Below, in pieces: positions 7,582 through 14,914 of a stretch of DNA of 64,000 nucleotides (positions are counted from its first letter, which is position 1; every line of letters starts with the position of its first letter). The notes below the pieces were generated by a model. It saw only the letters and a program-made list of their open reading frames with translations, searched no databases and was not told where the DNA came from. The DNA lies in contig NZ_RDQF01000011.1 of NCBI RefSeq assembly GCF_004114425.1, positions 116,209-180,208 on the forward strand. Reading direction: 5' to 3'. A program made the position numbers and the translations under genes. Origin of the DNA: Bradyrhizobium vignae. GTDB lineage: Bacteria; Pseudomonadota; Alphaproteobacteria; Rhizobiales; Xanthobacteraceae.

Positions 7582-9738
7582 GTGGAACCCCTTGAGCGTC
7601 CGGCGCGTTTGGACGAAAACGCGAATTGCGAGGTCCACCTGCTTCAGAGTTCATCGACCCTGATGCCCGGCGACACCGTCTGGCGGCGGTGTGAAGCGCA
7701 GCGTGTGGCGGTTCTGAATGATGCTGCCGTTTATTTCGCGGCCCTCCGGCAAGCGCTGCTGGAAGCGCAAGATCTCGTCTATATCATCGGATGGGATATC
7801 CATAGTGAAACCAGGCTGGTCGGCGCTTCCGGGCGCGCAGATGACGGCTTGCCCGAACAACTCGGCGCCTTCCTGCGCGCGCTCGTTCATCGCCGCCCGA
7901 CCTTGCGGATCGACATCCTCGTCTGGGACTTCGTCTCGTTTTACGCCTCCGAAAGGGAATGGAACTCTGCAGCGAAATTTACCGCCGAAACATATGGCCG
8001 CGTCCGGTTTCATCTGGATGCCACGCTTCCGTTTGGATCGGCGCAACACCAGAAGATCGTCTGTATCGACGGTTCACTGGCGTTCGTCGGCGGGCTCGAT
8101 CTGACGATCAGGCGCTGGGACACGAGCGAGCATCGTGCCGTTCACGAATTGCGCTGCGATCCCGAGGGTAAGCCATACCCGCCCTTTCATGATGTTCAAT
8201 GCATGGTCGACGGGGAGGCTGCGGCCTCGCTCCTCGACATTGCGGAAGGGCGATGGCGTGCGGCAGGGGGAAAGGCGCACGACCGGCGCGCGCCGAGGAG
8301 CAGTCGCTGGCCGGCGAATGTACCGATCGAGGCCGAGCATATGCCGGTCGGCATCGCCAGGACCGAGGTCGTCTGTCCTGCAGGCTCGAGCATCAATGAG
8401 GTCGAACGCTCGTTGATTGCAGCGATCCGGTCCGCGACGAGTTTCATTTACATCGAGAACCAGTTCACCAGCGCCATCAAGATCGCGCGTGAACTGGTGG
8501 AGCAGATGCTTCGCGTGCCTTCGCTTCGGGTACTGGTGGTCGCGCCCAAGCTGCACTCCTCATGGCTGGAATCCCAGGCCATGCAAAACGGCCGCGGAGC
8601 TTTCATCGATTGCTTCGGCACGGCGGGTATCGCGGATCGCATCCGCTTCGTCTACCCGGTCTCACGCAGCGGGGACACGGACGCTGCCGTGATGGTGCAC
8701 AGCAAGCTCATCATCGTCGATAACAGGATCTTGAGGATCGGCTCGGCCAACCTGAACAATCGGTCGATGGGGGCCGACAGCGAATGTGACCTGATTTTTG
8801 AAGCCGCAACCGAGGAGCATCGGGATTTCATCGCGTCGGTCCGCCGCCGCCTGATCGCCCATTTCTGTGGTCTCGACGAACAGATCATAGGGCAAAACGA
8901 GGATCGTCTTTTCGCTGTGCTGGACGACGTGGCGAGCGCCGATGGGGCGAAGACGCTGCGGGACGTGGAGTGCTCGGTCCTGACCAGTACGCTGGCCACA
9001 ATGGTTCAGCCCGTGGCGGATCTTGAGCGGCCTCTTCATCTGGAACGGGCGGCATCGCGCATGTGGCGCACGAAGACCATAATTGGCATTGCGTCGATAG
9101 CGGTGGGGCTTTTCGGACTGGGAATGGCTTGGTCGTACACGTCATTGACTGATTTTGCCGACGCCGCGCATATCTCGGCTCTACTGTCTGCCTACTCGCA
9201 GTCCATCTGGGGTCCACTGTTCGCGATCACCGCGTTTGTCGTCGGCGGGCTGGTCGTGTTTCCGGTTCTCGTGCTCATTGCAGCTACTGCTGCCGCACTC
9301 GGGCCATGGCTGGGCTTCGTCACCGCAATGGCCGGCGTCTTGCTCAGCGCTTTCGTTCTTTTTGTGATCGGGCGGTCACTTGGCCGAGAACGCCTCCAGA
9401 AGTTGCTCGGCCGACGTGCGGGGCGCATCCAGGAACGTGTCGTGGGCGAGGGCATTCTGGCTGTCGTCGTGATCCGGATGATTCCCGTCGCACCATTCTC
9501 GTTGGTGAATGTCGTGGCCGGAGCGAGCACGCTGCCGCTGCGCGACTTCCTGGTTGGAACTCTGCTGGGCATGATGCCCGGAATTCTCGCCATGGCCGTT
9601 CTGGGCGCTCAGATCGCGGATCTGGCCAGGAATGCCTCCTGGAGCAACATTTTGCTGCTGGCCCTGGCATTTCTGGGCTGGCTCGGGATCTGCGCGGGCG
9701 CACAATTCGTCGCGACGTGGCTCGCTGGGAGGCGCTGA
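7582..9738 (+). CDS. Phospholipase D-family (cardiolipin synthase-like) protein fused to a VTT/DedA-type membrane domain
   Basis: 718 aa, GTG start at 7582. The first part holds two phospholipase D active-site motifs: HQKIVCIDGSLAFVGG at about residue 156 and HSKLIIVDNRILRIGSANL at about residue 373, as in cardiolipin synthases and phosphatidyltransferases (HxK with D). From about residue 494 the chain becomes membranous, and residues about 545-660 resemble the SNARE-associated/VTT domain (TVP38/TMEM64, DedA): FPVLVLIAATAAALG, then GRSLGRERLQKLLG, then VVVIRMIPVAPFSLVNVVAG. In established work VTT proteins move lipids between leaflets, so a lipid-making head joined to a lipid-moving membrane domain is a reasonable inference. 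The stop overlaps the EEP gene start (TGATG), implying a joint role. Confidence 0.9.
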   Translation: MEPLERPARLDENANCEVHLLQSSSTLMPGDTVWRRCEAQRVAVLNDAAVYFAALRQALLEAQDLVYIIGWDIHSETRLVGASGRADDGLPEQLGAFLRALVHRRPTLRIDILVWDFVSFYASEREWNSAAKFTAETYGRVRFHLDATLPFGSAQHQKIVCIDGSLAFVGGLDLTIRRWDTSEHRAVHELRCDPEGKPYPPFHDVQCMVDGEAAASLLDIAEGRWRAAGGKAHDRRAPRSSRWPANVPIEAEHMPVGIARTEVVCPAGSSINEVERSLIAAIRSATSFIYIENQFTSAIKIARELVEQMLRVPSLRVLVVAPKLHSSWLESQAMQNGRGAFIDCFGTAGIADRIRFVYPVSRSGDTDAAVMVHSKLIIVDNRILRIGSANLNNRSMGADSECDLIFEAATEEHRDFIASVRRRLIAHFCGLDEQIIGQNEDRLFAVLDDVASADGAKTLRDVECSVLTSTLATMVQPVADLERPLHLERAASRMWRTKTIIGIASIAVGLFGLGMAWSYTSLTDFADAAHISALLSAYSQSIWGPLFAITAFVVGGLVVFPVLVLIAATAAALGPWLGFVTAMAGVLLSAFVLFVIGRSLGRERLQKLLGRRAGRIQERVVGEGILAVVVIRMIPVAPFSLVNVVAGASTLPLRDFLVGTLLGMMPGILAMAVLGAQIADLARNASWSNILLLALAFLGWLGICAGAQFVATWLAGRR

Positions 9739-10445
9739 TGGCGCCGATGCGCTTCATGACCTGGAATGTGCACGGCACGTTCAATCTCAATCCGACATTC
9801 GATCTGGAGGGGGTTTGCTGCATCATTCGCAAGTGGTCGCCGGATGTCGTGGCGCTTCAGGAGGTGGATTCGCGATCGCGGTCCGACGATCCGTTTGCGA
9901 AGCTGGCGAGTGTCGTCGGCGATCATCGCGTTCACGCCAAGTCGATCGTCACTCGGGATGGCGAGTACGGTCAGATGCTCCTGAGCCGCTTTCCGTTCTC
10001 CAGCGTGCCCGAGATCGTCGACGTATCGTATCGGGAGCGGGAACCACGCAGAGCGATTGCCACGGGACTGCTGACACCTTTTGGCGATGTGCGCGTGGTG
10101 GCCACTCATCTCGGCCTCAGTGTCCACGAGCGCTATGCGCAGGCTCGGGCTCTGGCGAGCCTGGTGAAACCTGGAAGGACCGTCGTCCTCGGCGACTTCA
10201 ACGACTGGTTCTGGGTGAAGTCGGTGCGGCGCGTGCTCGCGCAGGTCTGTCCAAACCGTACGCGGCTTCGAACCTTCCCGGCGCGTCTGCCCCTTCTACG
10301 GCTCGACAGGATCTATGCAACGCCCGACAGCCGGTTTGGGAACGTTTGGACCGACCGAGAGGCAAGGGCTTATTCCGACCATTTGCCTGTGCTTGCAGAC
10401 ATCGAGATGGAGATGTCGTCGGCTGACGGAAGAGGACCTTCGTGA
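9738..10445 (+). CDS. Endonuclease/exonuclease/phosphatase (EEP) family protein, YbhP-like
   Basis: 235 aa, coupled by a TGATG overlap to the PLD-VTT gene. EEP motifs are in order: MTWNVHG near the start, LQEVDSR (catalytic Glu), VLGDFNDW (about residue 153) and YSDHLPVLADI near the end (catalytic Asp-His). There is no signal peptide. In E. coli a similar EEP protein, YbhP, is encoded beside the cardiolipin synthase gene clsB, which matches this pairing; a phosphodiesterase or phosphatase acting on a lipid headgroup or product is a guess drawn from that context. A DNA substrate cannot be ruled out. Confidence 0.88.
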   Translation: MAPMRFMTWNVHGTFNLNPTFDLEGVCCIIRKWSPDVVALQEVDSRSRSDDPFAKLASVVGDHRVHAKSIVTRDGEYGQMLLSRFPFSSVPEIVDVSYREREPRRAIATGLLTPFGDVRVVATHLGLSVHERYAQARALASLVKPGRTVVLGDFNDWFWVKSVRRVLAQVCPNRTRLRTFPARLPLLRLDRIYATPDSRFGNVWTDREARAYSDHLPVLADIEMEMSSADGRGPS

Positions 10446-10556
10446 GACCGATCGGCTGTCCTGGTGATTTTCCGAAGACGGCAGTACGGACTGTTTGGCC
10501 CGACGGCTCGACCGCCATTTGCGCGGATGCAAAAGGTGTTGTCGCAGCAGGACTTA

Positions 10557-10581
10557 GCTACTGTGCATGGGGTTGTTTTGC
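10557..10581 (+). repeat. 25-bp element, copy 1
   Basis: A 25-base sequence starting GCTACTGTGCATGGGG and ending TTGTTTTGC. The exact reverse complement occurs at 26704-26728. Both copies lie in gene-free DNA. Here it is 76 bases upstream of the 63-aa gene. It contains a run of G then T that is unlike a coding stretch. Confidence 0.85.
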
Positions 10582-10657
10582 GAGTTATTGCGTCTGCGCT
10601 CAAGGGCCCCTCAGCTCGCCAAGCGGAACTTTTTCCTTGCCGCTACGTTGATTTGGC

Positions 10658-10849
10658 ATGACTGAAGACCTTTCCTTCCGACGCAAACCCCTGACCCCCG
10701 AACAGCGCCACGCGCGCGATGCGGCACGCCGGATCGAGGCGGAGAAGGCCATGCGCGATTATGAAGCGGCGCAGAAGGCGTTTTACGCCAACAAGGAACG
10801 GCTGAAGGCCGAGCGGCTGGCCCGCGAAGCAGCGGCAGCGAAAGGCTGA
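10658..10849 (+). CDS. 63-aa charged helical hypothetical protein
   Basis: Begins MTEDLSFRRKPLTPEQRHARD and continues as one long charged, Ala/Glu/Arg/Lys-rich helix (EKAMRDYEAAQKAFYANKERLKAERLARE). Codon use is strongly GC3-biased, which supports coding. Similar short DUF-less proteins occur in Bradyrhizobium as far as I recall. The function is unknown; a coiled coil is likely. It converges with the 64-aa gene on the other strand, with a tandem repeat between the two stops. Confidence 0.7.
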   Translation: MTEDLSFRRKPLTPEQRHARDAARRIEAEKAMRDYEAAQKAFYANKERLKAERLAREAAAAKG

Positions 10850-10915
10850 GCGAACGCGCACGCCGCCCGATCTCTGAATCGCTTCACCCGACTGGGTTCC
10901 GGCGGCCAGTGCCGC

Positions 10916-10971
10916 TTGGACGTGCCCCTTGAACGTGCCCCTTGGACGTGCCCCTTGGACGTGCTCCTTGG
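10916..10971. repeat. 13-bp tandem repeat between convergent small genes
   Basis: The unit TTGGACGTGCCCC is repeated four times (10916-10967) with single changes, and a fifth partial copy ends at 10971. It fills the gap between the stops of the two converging small genes. Confidence 0.88.
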
Positions 10972-10973
10972 CC

Positions 10974-11168
10974 TCAGGCCACCTTGAGCGCCTGGACGGC
11001 TTCTGCAAACGCCCCGCGGGGTGATTGTGCCTCGATCGCTTCGGCCGCGGCGCGACAATCGTCGGCGACCTTCGGCAGCCCGCTTCGTACGCGATCCAGG
11101 GTGGAGAGGGCGGCCTGCTCCAGGCAGACCCGTTCAAGCCGTCGAAACTCCCGCAGCTCTCTCTTCAT
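10974..11168 (-). CDS. 64-aa hypothetical protein
   Basis: Minus-strand ORF starting MKRELREFRRLERVCLEQA at the ATG whose complement is 11166-11168; a GAGAG lies about 7 bases upstream on that strand. The product is a charged, helical, soluble protein (LSTLDRVRSGLPKVADDCRAAAEAIEA). Composition and codon pattern are better than in the other frames here. No family is recognised. Its stop is next to the 13-bp tandem repeat. Confidence 0.6.
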   Translation of the reverse strand: MKRELREFRRLERVCLEQAALSTLDRVRSGLPKVADDCRAAAEAIEAQSPRGAFAEAVQALKVA

Positions 11169-11415
11169 GCGTCAGCTCTCGATGTCTCCGCGCCATGCGG
11201 CGCTGAATCTGCTTAACGAGTTGTAAGCATTCCGAGCCTTGAGCGAATTGACTGGCGCGGGGCTTCCCGTGCACCCGGCCTGGGGCGCATCGCCAGGCTT
11301 GACGGCGTTCGGCTTCCGGGAGGAAGCTTCAAATGATCCTAAACTGACGTGAACCGCGGAGACGTTCGCTCCCAGCAGGTCCGATCCTCATCAGCGAAAT
11401 CAGATGGAGCTGACC

Positions 11416-11736
11416 ATGACCACGTTCGACAAGCGCGAGCAGGGCTTTGAGGCCAAATTCGCCCGCGACGAGGAATTCATGTTCAAGGCGACCGCGCGGT
11501 CCAACAAGCTGCTCGGGCTGTGGGCCGCAGGCCAGCTCGGGCTCAGCGGCGATGCTGCGGCACGCTACGCAACCGCGCTGGTGACGGATCATCTGGAGAG
11601 CCGGACGATCGACGATGTCGTCGGCAAGGTGTCGGGTGATCTCGCAGACAAAGGCGTCGCGCGTGAGCAGGTCGCTCAGAAGCTTCAGGAGTGTCTGCAC
11701 CAGGCGCTGGCGCAGCTCGAAGCGGACAAGCAGTGA
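11416..11736 (+). CDS. DUF1476 protein, F-ATPase inhibitor subunit zeta
   Basis: 106 aa. The N-terminus MTTFDKREQGFEAKFARDEE and the stretch FKATARSNKLLGLWAAGQLGL are the hallmarks of DUF1476, the alphaproteobacterial zeta subunit that blocks ATP hydrolysis by the F1 motor from its N-terminal helix (established for Paracoccus). I start at ATG 11416 because GGAG at 11406-11409 is well spaced; ATG 11404 would add four residues. No atp genes are nearby, which is usual for this gene. It stands alone downstream of a 200-base spacer. Confidence 0.9.
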   Translation: MTTFDKREQGFEAKFARDEEFMFKATARSNKLLGLWAAGQLGLSGDAAARYATALVTDHLESRTIDDVVGKVSGDLADKGVAREQVAQKLQECLHQALAQLEADKQ

Positions 11737-11822
11737 GAGATGGCCGGCGGAAGACGCGATGCGGTTGCCGCCTTCCATGGGCGGTGCTGTTTCGTGCTAC
11801 CGTCGCGATCGGCGGTCTTGCG

Positions 11823-12137
11823 ATGGCGACGAACCGGAGGTGGGGCGTGTCTGGAAACTGTTTTGGCAAGTGGTCCGGTGCGGTCACATGCGCGGGCATC
11901 ATGCTGGTTGGTGCAGGCGGCGCCGAGGTCTCGGCGACGCCGCTGACGCCGTTTCGCTACGAGGCTCAGGCGCAGCGTCATTGCCCGCACGACAGGGTGG
12001 TCTGGCTCGATTTCAGGAAGGGCATCTACTACCGCAAGGGTCAGAAGCGCTACGGCCAGGGCTTCGACGGCAGCTTCGTTTGCCTGCGCGAGGCCGGCGA
12101 CAGCTTCTATCGCCGTTCGCTGTTGGGCCTGCGCTGA
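11823..12137 (+). CDS. Exported small hypothetical protein
   Basis: 104 aa from ATG 11823 (MATNRRWGVSGNCFG). A hydrophobic segment (GAVTCAGIMLVGAGGAEVSA) at about residues 18-37 looks like a signal peptide with cleavage near VSA. The mature part carries HCPHDRVVWLDFRKGIYYRKGQKRYGQGFDGSFVC, with two Cys, close in style to alphaproteobacterial secreted proteins with a WLDxRKGIYY motif. The function is unknown. The start is uncertain because no clear ribosome binding site is visible and an in-frame extension to 11691 is open. Confidence 0.65.
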   Translation: MATNRRWGVSGNCFGKWSGAVTCAGIMLVGAGGAEVSATPLTPFRYEAQAQRHCPHDRVVWLDFRKGIYYRKGQKRYGQGFDGSFVCLREAGDSFYRRSLLGLR

Positions 12138-12220
12138 GCGGCGCGTCCCCGGAGCTCGCGGTCAACTGACGAAGCTGTGTGCTGTGTCGCGATGGCTTGG
12201 CTGGAGATCAGAGAGGTGAC

Positions 12221-12319
12221 TCAGGCAAACGCAAGAGCGACGAGACTCGAGCACAGCAGCACCAAGCCGCCGGCGGTCAAGGCCAGGAAGCCATTGGATA
12301 CGAGGTCATGGTTGCGCAT
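12221..12319 (-). CDS. 32-aa single-pass membrane peptide
   Basis: Minus-strand ORF MRNHDLVSNGFLALTAGG followed by LVLLCSSLVALAFA and a TGA (complement of 12221-12223). One clean membrane helix. An AGGTG lies a few bases upstream of the start on that strand. It is too short for certainty, but it sits beside a second membrane peptide on the same strand, which makes chance less likely. Confidence 0.42.
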   Translation of the reverse strand: MRNHDLVSNGFLALTAGGLVLLCSSLVALAFA

Positions 12320-12422
12320 GGGACACCTGCCGCTCCCGTCTTCGATGCGCGGTCGGATCGGTCAAACTCGTCCGAACGCGCCGCCTTGAAAGAGGTGATG
12401 CTTGCCGCCCGCGCGAGTGCCT

Positions 12423-12512
12423 TCAGGCCCTCGTGCGGTAACCTTCAAACGCATGGGCCAGGAAGATCCCCGCGCTTACTAGACCCATCAGTGCCGAAAC
12501 AGTCTCGATCAT
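12423..12512 (-). CDS. 29-aa single-pass membrane peptide
   Basis: Minus-strand ORF MIETVSALMGLVSAGIFLAH then AFEGYRTRA, start codon complement at 12510-12512. A hydrophobic helix is followed by a charged, probably cytoplasmic, tail. I recall near-identical short peptides annotated in Bradyrhizobium. The function is unknown. Confidence 0.5.
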   Translation of the reverse strand: MIETVSALMGLVSAGIFLAHAFEGYRTRA

Positions 12513-12884
12513 CGTCAAATTCCAAAACCCGCCCTTACATCCGAGAGAACGCGTGCAGCCTTGCACAGTCAAAAGAATTTCGGTGAGCGGCGTGACAATG
12601 GGGGTGGAGTGAGGATTTGGCGCAACAGAATGTCCAGGAGTGGCACTCCAGGAGTGGCACAGAGAAGGGCGCCTCAGCTCCGTAGACCGACGGGAAGAAG
12701 CGAACGTGGCGTTTACCATCCTGACGTGATCGCTGTGGGCTCCCCATTTCCGCCGTGTTCGGGTTGCGTTATCCTTACCACTTCGGACGCGGTGGTGGGC
12801 CGTTTCGGAAACAGAGGGCCGGACAGCGCTCCCCGTGGCCAAAGCGGGTTGGGCACGTCTCCGGCGAAGTGGTATTTGGGGCGC
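12513..12884. other. Spacer upstream of rlpA
   Basis: No gene is supported here. Its one clear structure is a 14-bp direct repeat, TCCAGGAGTGGCAC, at 12633-12646 and 12647-12660, head to tail. It may be an operator for rlpA or chance slippage. TGGCAC in the repeat recalls half of a sigma-54 promoter, but the GC of the -12 element is not at the right distance. Confidence 0.5.
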
Positions 12885-13811
12885 ATGGGGATCCAACGGT
12901 CAGATTCGGTTTTGCGAGCCGCGCGCGGTGTTGCGGCGGTCGCAACTTGCGTTGTGCTGGCCAATTGCGCCTCCTCGAACAAGTTCGCCAGCCGCGTCGA
13001 TCCGAAATACGGCGTGTCGTCGAGCCCCCGGGTGGTGGCCTGGGGCGATCCGGTCCCGAAGGGCGGCGGCACCTACCGCGTCGGCAAACCTTATGTCGTG
13101 GCGGGTAAGACCTACGTGCCCGAGGAGGACGTCAACTACCGCGCCGAGGGCTTGGCGTCCTGGTACGGCGATGATTTCCATGGCCGCCTGACCGCCAATG
13201 GCGAAGTGTTCGACATGGCCTCGCTGACCGCGGCGCATCCGACCCTGCCGATGCCGTCCTACGCACGGGTGACCAACATCTCGAACGGCAAGTCGCTGAT
13301 CGTCCGCGTCAATGACCGCGGGCCGTATCACGGCAACCGCCTCATCGATGTCTCGAACAAGGCCGCCGAACTCCTTGAATTCAAAGGCAATGGCGTTGCG
13401 AGGGTCCGGGTCGAATATGTCGGCCGGGCGCCGCTTGAAGGCTCCGACGACCGCCAGCTGATGGCCACCTTGCGCACCGGCGTTCCGGCACCGTCGCCGT
13501 CGATGGTGCGGGTCGCGTCTGCCAAGCCGTTCGTCCCGGAGCTGCCGTCCTCGACCCGCGGTGCCATTCGCGGCGAGGTCCCGCTGCCGGAGGGGCGGCC
13601 CTACAATCTCGGCAACAGCTCGGCCGACATGGCCTCGCTCAACGCGACGTCGGAAATGTCGGCATCGAGCCGCAGCCGGGGCCGGGCGCTCCAGAACGCC
13701 CGCGCGGTGTCCTATGACGAGGACGGCCGCTATGCGACCGAGAGCGCTCTCTCGTCAGCCGATGGCGCCGCCGAGGCCCGCAGCATCCTGAGCGGCCGCG
13801 GGCTCTACTGA
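12885..13811 (+). CDS. rlpA: Septal ring lytic transglycosylase RlpA-like lipoprotein
   Basis: 308 aa from ATG 12885. The N-terminus carries a lipoprotein signal with lipobox LANC (Cys 28). The double-psi beta-barrel domain spans about residues 85-175: GLASWYGDDFHGRLTANGE, then AAHPTLPMPSYARVTN and VNDRGPYHGNRLIDVS, which are the conserved RlpA blocks. RlpA family members cleave glycan strands lacking stem peptides during septation, or bind them. The C-terminal third is Ser/Arg/Pro-rich and low in complexity, and I see no SPOR domain. It precedes the carboxypeptidase/tmk/holB block, a frequent alphaproteobacterial arrangement. Its stop overlaps the end of the convergent hydrolase gene. Confidence 0.92.
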   Translation: MGIQRSDSVLRAARGVAAVATCVVLANCASSNKFASRVDPKYGVSSSPRVVAWGDPVPKGGGTYRVGKPYVVAGKTYVPEEDVNYRAEGLASWYGDDFHGRLTANGEVFDMASLTAAHPTLPMPSYARVTNISNGKSLIVRVNDRGPYHGNRLIDVSNKAAELLEFKGNGVARVRVEYVGRAPLEGSDDRQLMATLRTGVPAPSPSMVRVASAKPFVPELPSSTRGAIRGEVPLPEGRPYNLGNSSADMASLNATSEMSASSRSRGRALQNARAVSYDEDGRYATESALSSADGAAEARSILSGRGLY

Positions 13812-14761
13812 GCCGCGCTCGCCGTCAGGAATTTCACCAGCGCCGCGTTCACCTCGTCGGGCCGCTCCTGCTGCACCCAATGGCCGGCGCCATCGAGGAT
13901 CAGCTTGCCCTTGAGATTGGGCAGCACGCGTTCGAGCTCGTTGACGCGCTTGGCGCCGATCAGGCCAGTGATTACGGCGTCTTTTGAGCCGGCGATAAAG
14001 AGGGACGGCTGGTGGATCTGCGCGTCCTGCCAGGGCGCGGTCAGTTCCCAATTGCGGTCGATGTTGCGGTACCAGTTCAGCCCGCCGCGGAAGCCGGACT
14101 TGCGGAAGCTTTCGGTGAAGTAGGCCAGATCAGCCTCGCTCAGCCAGCCGGGCAGCGGCTCCTCGGCGCCCGCATGGCCGAGGAAGCCCTTGCCCTCCTG
14201 CACGAACATGGCCGCGGTGGGATCGGCGAGGCCCCGTCCGCCGAGGACGATGCGCATGGTGCGGGCGACGTCACGCTCGAGCTCGGCCTCGGCGATGCCG
14301 GGCGCCTGGAAATACTGCCAGTAGAAGTTGGTGACGCCGCCCTGGCGCAACAATTCGAGCGGTTTGGCGCGACCGCGAAAGGGCGGCGGAACACTCAGGC
14401 CCGCGACGGCGGTGAAGATGTCGGGACGGAACAGCGCCGCATGCCAGGCGACCGGAGCGCCCCAGTCGTGGCCGACCACCATCGCCTTGGTCTCGCCCAG
14501 CGCCTGGACGAGGCCGACGACGTCGCCGACCGTGTCGAAGATCGAGTAGGCGTTCACATCAGGCGGCGCTGCGCTCTGGCCGTAGCCACGCATGTCGGGG
14601 GCGACGACGTGAAACCCGGCCCCGGCGAGCGCGGGGATCTGGTGGCGCCAGGAGTAGGACAGTTCCGGCCAGCCATGGCACAGCACCACCAGCGGACCTT
14701 GGCCGGCTTCGCGAACGAACAGCTCGACCCCATTGGCCTTGATCATCCGAGTTGAGGACAT
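13805..14761 (-). CDS. Alpha/beta hydrolase, epoxide hydrolase-like
   Basis: 318 aa, cytosolic. Oxyanion motif HGWPE (residues 29-33), nucleophile elbow GHDWG with Asp 99 as the likely nucleophile, and a catalytic His at 294 (GHWVQQERP). An Asp nucleophile after HGWP is the pattern of epoxide hydrolases and haloalkane or haloacetate dehalogenases, so the exact reaction is open; the cap region contains FYWQYFQ and RGGLNWYRN, where WYR supplies a likely ring-opening Tyr as in epoxide hydrolases. It is inserted in opposite orientation between rlpA and the carboxypeptidase gene and overlaps the rlpA end by 7 bases. Confidence 0.88.
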   Translation of the reverse strand: MSSTRMIKANGVELFVREAGQGPLVVLCHGWPELSYSWRHQIPALAGAGFHVVAPDMRGYGQSAAPPDVNAYSIFDTVGDVVGLVQALGETKAMVVGHDWGAPVAWHAALFRPDIFTAVAGLSVPPPFRGRAKPLELLRQGGVTNFYWQYFQAPGIAEAELERDVARTMRIVLGGRGLADPTAAMFVQEGKGFLGHAGAEEPLPGWLSEADLAYFTESFRKSGFRGGLNWYRNIDRNWELTAPWQDAQIHQPSLFIAGSKDAVITGLIGAKRVNELERVLPNLKGKLILDGAGHWVQQERPDEVNAALVKFLTASAAQ

Positions 14762-14914
14762 TCGCTTTTCCGCCTTGTTTCAGGGGTTTGGTCGAGAAAC
14801 ATGAGATGCCACGATAGGGGCGCGACGAGAATCGTGCAATCTCAGGGACAGCGTCCAACCGCGTGTTGTTCGCATCTGTTCCAGCTGTTAGAACGCCTCT
14901 CTCAGGGCTTCGCC

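Noticed and set aside
10464..10661. 65-codon ORF ending in an ATGA overlap with the 63-aa gene
   Set aside because: Composition is not coding-like, no ribosome site is present, and it runs across the 25-bp element. The overlap alone is weak evidence.
12630..12680. Sigma-54 promoter before rlpA
   Set aside because: TGGCAC occurs twice but the -12 GC is not at the needed distance from the -24 GG in either copy.
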